DNA of 64,000 bases from Synechocystis sp. PCC 7509 (GTDB lineage Bacteria; Cyanobacteriota; Cyanobacteriia; Cyanobacteriales; Chroococcidiopsidaceae): NCBI RefSeq assembly GCF_000332075.2, contig NZ_ALVU02000001.1:2802324-2866323 (forward strand), in the 5' to 3' direction. Both the position numbers and the translations under genes were made by a program. The notes beneath the pieces were generated by a model that had not been told where the DNA came from, ran no database searches, and saw only the letters and a program-made list of their open reading frames with translations. Position 1 is the stretch's first letter, and each line of letters opens with the position of its first letter. Shown piece after piece: positions 1-9,277 of this stretch.

Positions 1-49
1 TGGCAATAGTAAAGGGCCTCAGTCTATTTCTATTGACTAATTATTTTTG

Positions 50-74
50 GCGGTAAGCAGACGTTGCTTACCGC
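50..74. terminator. Hairpin at left edge, probable terminator of an upstream gene
   Basis: Perfect 9-bp inverted repeat GCGGTAAGC / GCTTACCGC with a 7-nt loop. T-rich runs lie on both sides (TTATTTTT before, TATTTTTG after), so it could end transcription in either direction. No gene is visible in the first 300 bases, so it most likely ends a gene left of the window. Confidence 0.6.
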
Positions 75-166
75 AATCAGTATTTTTGTATTCCAGATAA
101 CCTTGGAGTCAGGTAAAGATAAGCTATTATGGGGCGGTATGTTTAAGTTCAGCCGCATCTTTGGTC

Positions 167-214
167 AAAATCTAGACTTGCTGACTATTTAACTAGACAA
201 AAATCTAGACTTGC
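167..214 (+). promoter_or_regulatory. Direct repeats in the leader of the RNA-binding protein gene
   Basis: The 15-mer AAAATCTAGACTTGC occurs at 167-181 and again at 200-214, exactly 33 bp apart. A related TCTAGACT is at 279-286. The spacing of about three helical turns would suit a regulator binding twice on the same face, or a structured 5' leader. The role is inferred only. Confidence 0.4.
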
Positions 215-303
215 CATTGATTAATTTAGATAGATTTTATTAAGGTGTTATCTATCGGTCTGAAGCTTTTGCTAATCGTCTAGACTAAACTTGCGATCGC
301 GTT

Positions 304-594
304 ATGACTATTTACGTTGGAAACCTCTCTTACCGTGCTACCGAAGAAGACTTAAGAACAGTATTTGCGGAGTACGGCGCAATCAAAAGAATTGTTTTGC
401 CTACAGACCGAGAAACCGGACGGCTGCGAGGTTTTGCCTTTGTTGATATGAATGAAGATGCCCAAGAAGACACCGCCATTACCGAGTTAGATGGCGCAGA
501 ATGGATGGGCCGTCAGTTGAGAGTAAATAAAGCCAAGCCGAAAGAGGACAACCGACGGGAGGGCGGCGGAGTTTCTAGGAGAAGCGAATATTAA
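304..594 (+). CDS. RRM-domain RNA-binding protein (cyanobacterial Rbp type)
   Basis: A single RNA recognition motif fills residues 1-80. RNP2 is IYVGNL at residues 3-8 and RNP1 is RGFAFVDM near residue 42. A short charged tail (KPKEDNRREGGG) follows. The 96-residue length is typical of cyanobacterial Rbp proteins, which bind RNA and are often cold- or light-regulated. The gene stands alone. A HIP1 site (GCGATCGC, 295-302) lies just before the ATG, the leader contains direct repeats, and a strong hairpin terminator follows. The family is certain; the target RNAs are unknown. Confidence 0.93.
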   Translation: MTIYVGNLSYRATEEDLRTVFAEYGAIKRIVLPTDRETGRLRGFAFVDMNEDAQEDTAITELDGAEWMGRQLRVNKAKPKEDNRREGGGVSRRSEY

Positions 595-643
595 GTAAAA
601 TAGTTTTTCTCAGCACAGACTAAAACGCCATAGTATTGCACAG

Positions 644-693
644 CCGACTTGCTAGGACAAATTAAGTAAATGTCCCAGCGAGTCGGTATTTTT
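644..693 (+). terminator. Rho-independent terminator after the RNA-binding protein gene
   Basis: A 16-bp stem pairs CCGACTTGCTAGGACA with TGTCCCAGCGAGTCGG, with two G-U pairs and an 11-nt loop. TATTTTT follows. It lies 50 bp after the stop codon at 594. Confidence 0.85.
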
Positions 694-932
694 GATGGGT
701 TGGCGCGATCGCACTTTTTCAATAATTCAACTACAGTTTAGGTTCTAGTTGATAGTATAAATTAAGAATTTTTAGACAGTAATAAATAACACAAAGTCTT
801 ACTTAAGAGATGAAGTTGCAGAGATAATCTTGATAAAGCGATCGCTTTATATATTTTTTGGGAATACTAAAATTGTAGTTTGATTTATTTTCAACGCAAT
901 GATGCGATCTGCAAGCGATGTGGTTAAGTTAA
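694..932 (+). other. AT-rich leader of the exopolysaccharide block
   Basis: No open reading frame is supported here. The stretch holds HIP1-like sites near 704 and 840 and the 11-mer GGGAATACTAA at 860-870. The same 11-mer recurs at 9374-9384, before the other long start gap in the exopolysaccharide block. A promoter is expected here, but no convincing -35/-10 pair can be assigned. Confidence 0.35.
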
Positions 933-2300
933 TTGATAATACGCGTAGTCAAAAATTTTCTTCAGGGTCATGATACGCCAGAAGGTCGCGGCAAGAAAAG
1001 AGTCCGCAAAGCTGCTCTAACTGGGGTAGCAACTTTGGCTGTTAGGGGAGTAACTATTGGCGCAGGTCTAATTTCAATTCCCCTCACAGCCCGTTATCTT
1101 GGCACTGAGCGCTTTGGTTTGTGGCTAACATTAAGTAGCTTACTAAGCTGGATTAGTATCGCCGATCTGGGATTGGCAAATAGCTTAACTAATGCACTGG
1201 CAACCGCCGATGGTAAGCAAAATCAGCAGCAGGCGCGGGAAGCAGTTTCTAGTGCTTTTTGGTTAATGATGGGTGTAATGGGCATAGTTATTCTAGTTTT
1301 TACTCTAGCTTACCCCTTAGTGCCTTGGGAAAAAGTATTTAATGTCACTTCAGAACAAGCCAAGGTAGAAGCCGGACTTGCTGTTTTAGCTGGCTTTATA
1401 TTTTTTGCTCTACGTTTGCCTTTGTCGATTCCCAGCCGTATTTATGGGGCTTATCAAGAAGGATATTTTTATCAAATTTGGAGCGGTATAGGTAGTCTTT
1501 TATCAATAGTGGCTTTGCTGATAGCTATCAATTTTAAAGCTGGCTTACCGCAATTAGTGGGGGCTTTTTTTGGTACTTCATTATTAGCAGATTTATTAGC
1601 AGCAGTGCATATATTTGGTTGGCAACGACGCTGGCTAAAACCTAATATTCAAAACTTTAACTGGATAACATCAAAGTGGTTGCTTAAAACTGGGGCGCAG
1701 TTTTGGATTGTGCAAATAAGTGCGATCGCTTTTCTCCAAACCGATCTAATTATCGTTGCTCAGTTATTTGGAGCTAGTGCTGTTGCCAGCTATGGCGTTT
1801 TGCTCAAATTATTTTCAATAATTGGTATTGTCCAAACTGCTTTCCTTGCTCCTTTTTGGCCTGCTTACTGTGAAGCATTAGCTAAAAAAGATACTAATTG
1901 GATTTTTCAAACTTTTAAAAAATCTATATTTTTGAGCTTGTTATGGTCATGCCCTATGGGTATTTTGTTACTGTATTTAGCACCAAAAATAATTCAAGTA
2001 TGGATTGGCTCGGAGTCCGTGCCAAAGGAGTCTTTAATTATAGCAATGCTATTTACAGTTATAATAAGCGCTATTGCTCAGTGTATTGGCACACTTTTAA
2101 CTGGGATGAATCAAATTATGATTCAAGTTATTTGTGCTTCACTAGCAGCGACATTTAATATAGTAATTGCTATATCTTTAGCAAAGTTAATTGGTTTACC
2201 AGGGGTAGCGATCGCCACAGGAATAACATTATTTATATTCTCAATTTTAATCGGCGGTCTTTATATAAAAATCAAAATTAAAAATTTTGTCACTACATAA
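933..2300 (+). CDS. Polysaccharide flippase (Wzx / MATE-like membrane protein)
   Basis: This 455-residue protein is almost entirely hydrophobic, with about 12-14 membrane segments after a basic N-terminal tail (GRGKKRVRKAALTG). The motif TARYLGTERFGLWLTLSSLL near residue 55 is typical of Wzx/RfbX polysaccharide exporters, which flip lipid-linked repeat units across the inner membrane. The only available start is TTG at 933, because a stop codon (TAA, 930-932) immediately precedes it in frame. It leads the exopolysaccharide block, consistent with a Wzx/Wzy pathway whose polymerase candidate is at 10865-13411. Confidence 0.85.
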   Translation: MIIRVVKNFLQGHDTPEGRGKKRVRKAALTGVATLAVRGVTIGAGLISIPLTARYLGTERFGLWLTLSSLLSWISIADLGLANSLTNALATADGKQNQQQAREAVSSAFWLMMGVMGIVILVFTLAYPLVPWEKVFNVTSEQAKVEAGLAVLAGFIFFALRLPLSIPSRIYGAYQEGYFYQIWSGIGSLLSIVALLIAINFKAGLPQLVGAFFGTSLLADLLAAVHIFGWQRRWLKPNIQNFNWITSKWLLKTGAQFWIVQISAIAFLQTDLIIVAQLFGASAVASYGVLLKLFSIIGIVQTAFLAPFWPAYCEALAKKDTNWIFQTFKKSIFLSLLWSCPMGILLLYLAPKIIQVWIGSESVPKESLIIAMLFTVIISAIAQCIGTLLTGMNQIMIQVICASLAATFNIVIAISLAKLIGLPGVAIATGITLFIFSILIGGLYIKIKIKNFVTT

Positions 2301-2347
2301 CTCAAAACATACATTTTTATTACACAAACAAAAGTAAATTCACACTT

Positions 2348-2887
2348 ATGTTAGAAAAAATACTTGCTAAATTTAAGTCAAATGATAGTCAGCTTTGGTC
2401 TAAAACAGAGGAATTTGATGCAAGCTGGAAAACCCGTATTGCTTTAATGGCATCTTATATAGACGTTCCAGGTACTGTAGCAGATTTTGGCTGTGGCATG
2501 ATGTGGTTAGAAGCATACTTAAGCAAAGATAATCCTTACCTGCCAATTGACTATATTCAGCGAGATAGCCGCACCATTGTACTTGATTTGAATCGCGATT
2601 CTATCCCTAATTTGAATGCTGACATAGCATTTTTAAGTGGAATTCTAGAATATATAGAAGATTTAGATAGTTTTTTACAGCAATTAATTGAGTGTAAGTT
2701 CAAAAAAATATTAGTCTCTTATTGTACTATTGAAAATCTCAGTAGTATCAAAATACGTAAAAAATTAAATTGGGTAAGTCACGAATCAATTTTTATAATT
2801 CTCTCTGTTTTTTGTAAAAAATATACGTTGGTTCACATAGATCGTATAAGCAATAACACTATACTTATTTTTAATAATAAACTATGA
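2348..2887 (+). CDS. Small class I SAM-dependent methyltransferase-like protein
   Basis: The 179-residue protein has a SAM-binding loop, VADFGCGMMWLE, near residues 46-57. An acidic LDLNRDS strand and a motif IV-like stretch (ADIAFLSGILEYIEDL) follow. It is short for the family and lacks a clear C-terminal substrate domain. Its stop overlaps the next start by 4 bp (ATGA), so the two are translationally coupled. It probably modifies a sugar in the exopolysaccharide, but the substrate is unknown. Base composition is clearly more AT-rich than in the flanks. Confidence 0.65.
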   Translation: MLEKILAKFKSNDSQLWSKTEEFDASWKTRIALMASYIDVPGTVADFGCGMMWLEAYLSKDNPYLPIDYIQRDSRTIVLDLNRDSIPNLNADIAFLSGILEYIEDLDSFLQQLIECKFKKILVSYCTIENLSSIKIRKKLNWVSHESIFIILSVFCKKYTLVHIDRISNNTILIFNNKL

Positions 2888-3849
2888 AAATTTGTTTGTT
2901 CGATCCAGGAATAGAAAATCATACTGGTAAACCAAGCTCAAATTTAGGAGATTTAATTATTCAAGAAGCTGTTAATAGGGAAATCAACAATATATTTCCA
3001 AATAGCAATATTATTCGCTACTCAACGCAGCAGTTTTTAGAAAAATCTCATGTAACTGATATTGTTAGCTGTCCTTTAATTTTAGTTGGAGGAACTAATT
3101 TACTATCATCGCATATATTAAAATATCAACAGTGGAAATTGTCCCTTATTGATGCTATCCGAATAAAAAACGTTGTTTTACTAGGAGTTGGTTGGTGGCA
3201 ATATCAAAAATCCCCCGACTTGTATACAAAGTTTTTTTTAACATCTGTTTTGAACAAAAATAAATTTCATTCAGTTAGAGATGATTACACAAAATCTATG
3301 CTAGAAACAGCAGGAATCAGAAATGTAATTAATACTGGATGCCCTACTATGTGGGGTCTTACAGATATGAAATCCGATGATATTCCCACTACTAAAGCTG
3401 ATAATGCTCTATTAATGCTTACGGACTATTCAAAAAATATTGACTTAGACAAAAAGCTGATACAGCTATTAATTAATAATTATCAAAAAGTGTATGCTTG
3501 GCCTCAAGGAAGAAGCGATAAAGAGTATCTATCTAATTTGGGATTTTCTGGAATATTTTTAGATCATTCCTTACCTGCTCTTGATGAATTTCTTAATTCA
3601 AAAATATCTTTTGATTACATTGGGACAAGATTGCATGGTGGAATCAGATGTATTATGAATAAAAGACGCTCCTTAATACTGGAAATAGACAATCGTGCTA
3701 AAGAAATAGCCAAAAATACTGGACTTCCTACAATCAATAGAGCAGATTTTGACTATATTAAAAATTGGATTATACAAGGTTCAATTACAAAAATAAATAT
3801 AGATCCATTTCCAATTAAACAATGGAAACAACAATTTTTAGTTAACTAG
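2884..3849 (+). CDS. Polysaccharide pyruvyl transferase family protein
   Basis: The 321-residue protein matches the CsaB/WcaK-type pyruvyltransferase fold. It has an N-terminal NLGDLIIQEAV segment, a central LVGGTNLLSSH motif near residue 70, and a C-terminal GTRLHGGIRCIMNKRRSL signature near residue 250. These enzymes transfer pyruvate from phosphoenolpyruvate to form ketals on surface glycans, adding negative charge. The start overlaps the previous gene by 4 bp. The substrate sugar cannot be inferred. Confidence 0.82.
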   Translation: MKICLFDPGIENHTGKPSSNLGDLIIQEAVNREINNIFPNSNIIRYSTQQFLEKSHVTDIVSCPLILVGGTNLLSSHILKYQQWKLSLIDAIRIKNVVLLGVGWWQYQKSPDLYTKFFLTSVLNKNKFHSVRDDYTKSMLETAGIRNVINTGCPTMWGLTDMKSDDIPTTKADNALLMLTDYSKNIDLDKKLIQLLINNYQKVYAWPQGRSDKEYLSNLGFSGIFLDHSLPALDEFLNSKISFDYIGTRLHGGIRCIMNKRRSLILEIDNRAKEIAKNTGLPTINRADFDYIKNWIIQGSITKINIDPFPIKQWKQQFLVN

Positions 3850-3859
3850 GAATTAATTG

Positions 3860-4591
3860 ATGTTTAAATTCATATTAGAAAAAGTAAAGATTTTTTATTT
3901 TAATGCAAAATGCAATATTTTATTGCGTAACCGTCAAGACGTTTTGATGGTAGTTAAAAAAGTTATTAAAGGGCATTTAACTTATTTAGATATTAATGCG
4001 CTTTATGATATTGTTCAGACAGTTTTTGCTATTGAACAAAAGAACCTAAATGGAATATTAGTTGAAACTGGCTGCGCTCTAGGTGGCTCGGCAATAGTGA
4101 TAGCAAGTGCTAAAAACAAAGAGAGAAATTTGCTAATTTATGATGTGTTTGATAGGATTCCTCCTCCCTCAGAAAAGGATAGCCAAGATATTCACGATCG
4201 TTATGAAATAATTGCTAGTGGACAATCTAAGGGACTTGGAGAAAATCTTTATTATGGTTATGAAAACGATCTTTATCATAAGGTGTTGCAAGCACTTAGT
4301 AAATTTAGAGTTGAGGCTAATGAAAATAATATTCAGCTTATAAAAGGATTGTATCAAGATACTCTTAAAATTGATTCTCCAGTAGCTTTTGCACACATTG
4401 ATTGTGATTGGTATGATTCGGTGCTAACTTGTTTGCAACAAATTGAGCCGCATTTAGTTAGTGGTGGAGTATTAATAATTGATGATTACTATACGTGGTC
4501 AGGCTGTAAAAAAGCAGTAGATGAATATTTTTTTAATAAAAACAACTATAAGTTTATTAATAAAACCCGTTTGCATATTATCAAACAATGA
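3860..4591 (+). CDS. TylF/MycF family O-methyltransferase
   Basis: A VETGCALGGSAIVIA motif near residue 67 forms the SAM site. HIDCDWYDSV near residue 178 and GGVLIIDDYYTWSGCKKAV near residue 207 are the TylF-type metal and substrate motifs. The family methylates sugar hydroxyls in macrolides and in surface glycans. An in-frame TTG lies 3 bp before the ATG at 3860; ATG is preferred because it follows an AGG at a suitable distance. The stop overlaps the next start by 4 bp. Confidence 0.82.
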   Translation: MFKFILEKVKIFYFNAKCNILLRNRQDVLMVVKKVIKGHLTYLDINALYDIVQTVFAIEQKNLNGILVETGCALGGSAIVIASAKNKERNLLIYDVFDRIPPPSEKDSQDIHDRYEIIASGQSKGLGENLYYGYENDLYHKVLQALSKFRVEANENNIQLIKGLYQDTLKIDSPVAFAHIDCDWYDSVLTCLQQIEPHLVSGGVLIIDDYYTWSGCKKAVDEYFFNKNNYKFINKTRLHIIKQ

Positions 4592-5415
4592 AGCTTTTAA
4601 ATATTGGCTGTGGCTCGGTTTTTCATCATTCATGGAGCAATATTGATGTATTATCATCCTCGCCAGAGGTGCAAACTTATGATATTAAAAAAGGTTTGCC
4701 TTACGCCGATAGTTACTTCAATGCTTGTTATAGTTCACATCTGTTAGAGCATTTGACTCAAACTGAAGCTGAAAAGTTTTTGCTGGAATGTTGGCGTATT
4801 TTGCAGCCTCAAGCTGTTATTAGAATAGTAGTGCCTGATTTAGAAGCTATAGTTATTAATTACCTTGAAGTATTAGAAAAAAGCCAGACTGATAAGAGTG
4901 AAGAAGCAAACTATAAATGGATAATATTAGAGCTTTACGATCAAGCAGTACGATCATTTAGTGGTGGCGAAATGGGTCATTATCTAAGTAACAATAATAT
5001 TGAGAACAAAGAATTTATAGTTGCTCGTATTGGTCAAGAAGCTGAAAAATATTGGTGGCAGCAGGAAAATAATATTAAGACTTCTATTTGGGAGAAAATT
5101 AAATCTAAAAAACCTGAGTGGTTTTTTAAAACTTTTAGAATTGGGGTAGCTAAAGTTTTAGTTAAATTAGTTGCAGGTCAAGAAGCAAAACAAGCTTTTG
5201 AAGAAGGTTTATTTCGTAATACAGGAGAAATTCATCGTTGGATGTACGATCGCTTCTCTCTAAAATGTATGCTTGAACAATCTGGATTTGTAGATGTGAA
5301 AGTTTGTCGCTCTGATGAGAGTCAGATCCCCAACTTTAATAGCTATGGCTTAGATATGGTTGATAATAAAATCCGCAAGCCAGATTCTTTATTTATGGAA
5401 GCAATCAAACCATGA
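4588..5415 (+). CDS. Class I SAM-dependent methyltransferase (Methyltransf_11 type)
   Basis: LLNIGCGSVFHHSW at residues 3-16 is the SAM-binding loop. LPYADSYFNACYSSHLLEHL near residue 36 is the family motif that follows it, and the ILQPQAVIRIVVPDLE strand comes after. The C-terminal half (about residues 100-275) is longer than in minimal methyltransferases and carries Trp-rich helices, perhaps for acceptor binding. The gene overlaps both neighbours by 4 bp (4588-4591 and 5412-5415). A glycan methyltransferase is the likely role. Confidence 0.75.
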   Translation: MKLLNIGCGSVFHHSWSNIDVLSSSPEVQTYDIKKGLPYADSYFNACYSSHLLEHLTQTEAEKFLLECWRILQPQAVIRIVVPDLEAIVINYLEVLEKSQTDKSEEANYKWIILELYDQAVRSFSGGEMGHYLSNNNIENKEFIVARIGQEAEKYWWQQENNIKTSIWEKIKSKKPEWFFKTFRIGVAKVLVKLVAGQEAKQAFEEGLFRNTGEIHRWMYDRFSLKCMLEQSGFVDVKVCRSDESQIPNFNSYGLDMVDNKIRKPDSLFMEAIKP

Positions 5416-6656
5416 AAACTTTAATTCTTAGTACCTCCGATATTGGTGGCGCAGGACGTGCGGCTTATAGACTGCATCAGGGATTGCGGGGAAAAGGGAT
5501 TGAGTCTCAAATGCTTGTGCAAGATAAATTTGGCGATGATACAACAGTAATTGAGCCAAGTAATAAGGTAAACAAAGGAATTGCTAAACTAAAGCCAACT
5601 CTAGATAAAATACCTTTGCAATTTTATCAGCAGCGCGATCGCACAACTTATTCTGTACAATGGTTTCCAGATAAAATTGCTACCCAAGTTGCCCAATTTA
5701 ATCCAGATATCGTCAATTTACATTGGATAAATGAAGGTTTTGTTCAAATAGAAACTCTAGCTAAATTAAATAAGCCTATAGTTTGGACATTGCATGATAT
5801 GTGGGCATTTACAGGCGGATGTCATTACAATCAAGAGTGCGATCGCTTTACTAAGTCCTGTGGTGAGTGTCCTCAATTGCATAGTCATAAAAATTGGGAT
5901 TTGTCGCGCTGGATTTGGCAGCGTAAAGCTAAAGCTTGGCAGAATTTGAAGTTCACAATTGTTACTCCGAGCCACTGGTTAGCTAAGGAAACTATTTCTA
6001 GTTCTCTGTTTCAAAATCAACAAGTAACAGTTATTCCTAATGGTGTCGATACGCAAATTTATAAGCCAATTGATAAAAAATTTGCCCGACAAATACTTAA
6101 CTTACCTGAAGATAAGCAGCTAATTTTGTTTGGAGCAATGAATGCTACTAGCGATGTACGCAAAGGGTTTTATTTATTACAACTAGCTTTAAAAAACTTA
6201 CGTCAATCTAGTTATGTAGATCAATTTGAATTAGTAGTTTTTGGAGCATCTGCGCCAGTAAATGAAGTTGATTTGAGTTTTAAAACTCATTACTTAGGGA
6301 GATTAAACGATGATATTTCCCTCTCGCTTGTCTACTCCTCTAGTGATGTTTTTGTTGCACCTTCATTACAAGACAACTTACCGAATACAGTCATGGAATC
6401 CTTAGCTTGTGGAACACCTTGTATTGCGTTTAATATTGGTGGTATGCCAGAGATGATCGAACATCAAAAAAATGGTTATTTAGCCCAACCTTTTGATACA
6501 GAAGATTTAGCAAAAGGCATTGTTTGGGTTGTAGAAAATAGAGAACGATATCAAAAATTAGCTGCTAGAGCGCGGGAAAAAGTACAGCAAGAATTTACTT
6601 TAGACTTACAAGCAAAACGCTATTTGTCTTTATTTAATGAAATTACGAAGATTTGA
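5412..6656 (+). CDS. Glycosyltransferase family 4 (GT-B fold)
   Basis: The N-terminal half starts with LILSTSDIGGAGRAAYRLHQ, a signature of family 4 enzymes that handle surface polysaccharides. HDMWAFTGGCHYNQECDRFT and a CGECPQL Cys cluster follow around residues 130-160. The C-terminal donor domain includes IPNGVDTQIYKP, then PSLQDNLPNTVMESLACGTP, the E-x7-E region that holds the nucleotide sugar. The 414-residue length is normal. It overlaps the upstream methyltransferase by 4 bp. Confidence 0.87.
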   Translation: MKTLILSTSDIGGAGRAAYRLHQGLRGKGIESQMLVQDKFGDDTTVIEPSNKVNKGIAKLKPTLDKIPLQFYQQRDRTTYSVQWFPDKIATQVAQFNPDIVNLHWINEGFVQIETLAKLNKPIVWTLHDMWAFTGGCHYNQECDRFTKSCGECPQLHSHKNWDLSRWIWQRKAKAWQNLKFTIVTPSHWLAKETISSSLFQNQQVTVIPNGVDTQIYKPIDKKFARQILNLPEDKQLILFGAMNATSDVRKGFYLLQLALKNLRQSSYVDQFELVVFGASAPVNEVDLSFKTHYLGRLNDDISLSLVYSSSDVFVAPSLQDNLPNTVMESLACGTPCIAFNIGGMPEMIEHQKNGYLAQPFDTEDLAKGIVWVVENRERYQKLAARAREKVQQEFTLDLQAKRYLSLFNEITKI

Positions 6657-6661
6657 TTACT

Positions 6662-7552
6662 ATGCTTGACAAAGAACCTGTGTATGTAATTATTCCCGTT
6701 CATAATCGTAAAAGTATCACACTTAGTTGCTTAGATAACTTAAAAAAATCTGGTGATTTAGAGCGTTATTATCTAATAGTTGTAGATGATGGTTCAACCG
6801 ACGGTACTACTGAAGCAATCAAAGATTTATACCCAAAAGTAATAATTTTACCCGGAGATGGTAATTTGTGGTGGACTGGCGCAATTAAAAAAGGAATGGA
6901 ATATGCTTTTGACAAAGGAGCAGAATTTATTGTTTGGTTAAATGATGATTGTCAATTTTCTGAAGGTGCGATCGCTAAATTGGTCAATTGTAGTCAAAAT
7001 AATCAAGGTGCGATCGCAGGTTGTCAGGGTTTTGAATTGAATCAGCCTACCCAACTTGCTTTTGGGGGAAAAATTAAAACTTGGAAAGGATACAAATTTA
7101 TAAATGCTCCCTCTGGTGCAATTGTACCGTGCGACCTTTTGAGTGGTAACTTAGTTTGTATTCCTCGCGCTGTTATTACCCAAATTGGTTATCCTACTCC
7201 TGATGTTACGCCGCATTATGGTGGTGATTCTTTATATTTAATTAGGGCAAAACAAGCAGAATTTAGCCTTTTAGTTGATGCTAGAAGTACAGTTTTTAAT
7301 CATCCAGGAGAACCAAGACTTTATCCTACTTCTTGGTTATTAACGGAAGGAGAACCCTTAAAAATAATTAAATTGGTATTTGTACCGCAGTCAGGTTTAA
7401 GTTGGCGTGTTTGGTGGAATTTAAACTACCAAGCTTATTCTTATTGGGGTATCTTCATGTTTTTAAAAAAATACTTATTTATTTTAGCAATTACAATAAT
7501 TAGATTTTTACCAATCTCCTTTAGAATGAGTTTATTTAAAAAGACAACATAA
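6662..7552 (+). CDS. Glycosyltransferase family 2 (GT-A fold)
   Basis: YVIIPVHNRKSITLSCLDNL opens a GT-A domain. VVDDGSTDGT and VWLNDDCQFS supply the acidic UDP-sugar and metal residues. One or two hydrophobic helices close the protein (residues about 265-295), suggesting membrane attachment. An in-frame TTG at 6653 overlaps the previous stop, but ATG at 6662 is preferred because sequence similarity to the family begins just after it. It is a member of the exopolysaccharide block; donor and acceptor are unknown. Confidence 0.85.
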   Translation: MLDKEPVYVIIPVHNRKSITLSCLDNLKKSGDLERYYLIVVDDGSTDGTTEAIKDLYPKVIILPGDGNLWWTGAIKKGMEYAFDKGAEFIVWLNDDCQFSEGAIAKLVNCSQNNQGAIAGCQGFELNQPTQLAFGGKIKTWKGYKFINAPSGAIVPCDLLSGNLVCIPRAVITQIGYPTPDVTPHYGGDSLYLIRAKQAEFSLLVDARSTVFNHPGEPRLYPTSWLLTEGEPLKIIKLVFVPQSGLSWRVWWNLNYQAYSYWGIFMFLKKYLFILAITIIRFLPISFRMSLFKKTT

Positions 7553-7553
7553 A

Positions 7554-8474
7554 ATGCTGAATAATAATACTATTAGTATAGTTATCACTTGTTTTAATGA
7601 AGGTTTACTAATCTCCGATGCTGTAACTAGCATTTTAGAACAATCATTATTGCCTTTAGAAATTATTATTGTTAACGACGCATCCAAAAATGAATTGACA
7701 ATTAGCACTTGCAAAGAGCTTGAGCAGAATTCGTTAATTAAGGTTATTTGGCGCAGCCTTAACGGAGGTACAGCCGCCGCGAGAAACGATGGATTTCAAG
7801 CAGCAAAGGGAGAAATATTAGTGCCTCTTGATGCTGATGATGTTCTACCTAAAGATGCTTTGAAACTGATCTCTACATCCTTTGCAGCACACCCAGAAGC
7901 AGGGTTTGTTTATGGTGATTATATCAGGCAAGATAAACCCGATAGTCACTTAAAAATAAAAATGAAGCTCGTTTCACTAGCAACAATGCTAAGTAGTAAA
8001 AAGTTTTCCTTTAGCTCTCAATGGACATTAATCGGAACTACACCCTTAAAGCGAAGTTTATGGGAATCTATTGGTGGTTACGATCCTGATTTTGGCAATC
8101 AAGACTTACATGATGTAGAATTTTGGCTCAGAGCGCTGGCGACTAATTGCAGTTACTACTATATTCCAGAAAATATTTATACTTGGCGCAAATATTTGGG
8201 TAGTAATAGTCGTCGCGTTACTCTACTTTCTTGGGATCGAATAGTCAAAAAACACTTTGATATATATTGCCAATTAGGGCTAGAATATCGTGCTTATGAG
8301 TTACTATTGCTAAGTAGTAAGTGGTTGAATAACAAGGAAGAAGTAAAGCTATACACAAAAAGAATAATTGGCTGTGTCAGACAAGGAAAGTATCAACTAT
8401 CGACTTTAATTGCCTTGGCGATTCCAACTTGGCTTTTACAATTTCTTGCTCAACGTGCTAGTTTGAGACGCTAA
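7554..8474 (+). CDS. Glycosyltransferase family 2 (GT-A fold)
   Basis: ISIVITCFNEGLLISDAVTS begins the nucleotide-binding fold. IIIVNDASKN, NGGTAAARNDGFQAAKGEIL and LDADDVL are the classic GT2 motifs, with the DxD-type metal ligand. FGNQDLHDVEFWLRAL near residue 178 is the catalytic-base region. Start is ATG one base after the preceding stop. It is 306 residues long. It is related to but clearly different from the previous GT2, so it probably adds another sugar. Confidence 0.86.
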   Translation: MLNNNTISIVITCFNEGLLISDAVTSILEQSLLPLEIIIVNDASKNELTISTCKELEQNSLIKVIWRSLNGGTAAARNDGFQAAKGEILVPLDADDVLPKDALKLISTSFAAHPEAGFVYGDYIRQDKPDSHLKIKMKLVSLATMLSSKKFSFSSQWTLIGTTPLKRSLWESIGGYDPDFGNQDLHDVEFWLRALATNCSYYYIPENIYTWRKYLGSNSRRVTLLSWDRIVKKHFDIYCQLGLEYRAYELLLLSSKWLNNKEEVKLYTKRIIGCVRQGKYQLSTLIALAIPTWLLQFLAQRASLRR

Positions 8475-8482
8475 ATAAGAAT

Positions 8483-9277
8483 ATGGATAGTCACAATATA
8501 CCTACAAAATCTGTTCTTATTCTAGGTGTTGGCGTTCATGCAACAAGCTATAAAGATACTTGCGATCGCATTATCATTTGGGCTAGAAATAAAACTTCTT
8601 GCTACATTGTGGCGGCAAATGTTCATGTAGTGATGACAGCTTACTGGCAACCACGCTATCAACAAATTATCAATAAAGCAGAAGTCGTAACACCCGACGG
8701 AATGCCCTTAGTGTGGGCGTTAAGGCTACTGGGAGTCTCTGGACAGACGCGAGTGTATGGGCCGGATTTGATGTTGGCATTGTGCGAAAAAGCCGCTAAT
8801 GGGGGGATTCCGATTTACCTATACGGCGGTACGGAGGCGGTGCTTATTAAATTACAAACCAATTTATTACAACGTTTTCCTAGTTTGGAGATTTCTGGCG
8901 TTCATTCTCCTCCTTTTCGAGCTTTGACACCAGAAGAAGAAACTTTTGATATTAACCGCATTCATGCTTCCGGTGCGGCGATTGTATTTGTAGGTTTAGG
9001 TTGTCCAAAACAAGAAGAATGGATGACAAGACAACAAGGAAAATTACAAGCTGTAATGGTGGGAGTAGGTGCAGCCTTTAGCTTTCATAGTGGCGACGTT
9101 TCCCAGTCTCCGCGCTGGATGATGAATTTGGGTTTAGAGTGGCTTTACCGCTTTGCTACCGAACCTGGGAGGTTGTGGCGACGATATTTAGTCAATAATC
9201 CAGCTTTTGTAGTTTTGTTTGGACTGCAACTGTGCAAACATCTTTTTTCTGCCAAAAAATCGGGTGTTGCTGATTGA
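8483..9277 (+). CDS. WecG/TagA/CpsF family glycosyltransferase (GT26)
   Basis: The protein contains the hallmark AANVHVVMTAYWQPRYQQII and TPDGMPLVWALRLLG motifs near residues 44-85. GPDLMLALCE, YLYGGTEAV and FVGLGCPKQEEWM follow in family order. Enzymes of this family transfer ManNAc-type or glucose residues to lipid-linked intermediates on the cytoplasmic face. The 264-residue length is standard. It ends the first run of tightly packed exopolysaccharide genes; a 139-bp gap follows. Confidence 0.9.
   Translation: MDSHNIPTKSVLILGVGVHATSYKDTCDRIIIWARNKTSCYIVAANVHVVMTAYWQPRYQQIINKAEVVTPDGMPLVWALRLLGVSGQTRVYGPDLMLALCEKAANGGIPIYLYGGTEAVLIKLQTNLLQRFPSLEISGVHSPPFRALTPEEETFDINRIHASGAAIVFVGLGCPKQEEWMTRQQGKLQAVMVGVGAAFSFHSGDVSQSPRWMMNLGLEWLYRFATEPGRLWRRYLVNNPAFVVLFGLQLCKHLFSAKKSGVAD

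Noticed and set aside
1943-2158. Small plus-strand frame inside the flippase gene
   Set aside because: It lies wholly within the flippase in another frame, with no ribosome site or domain.
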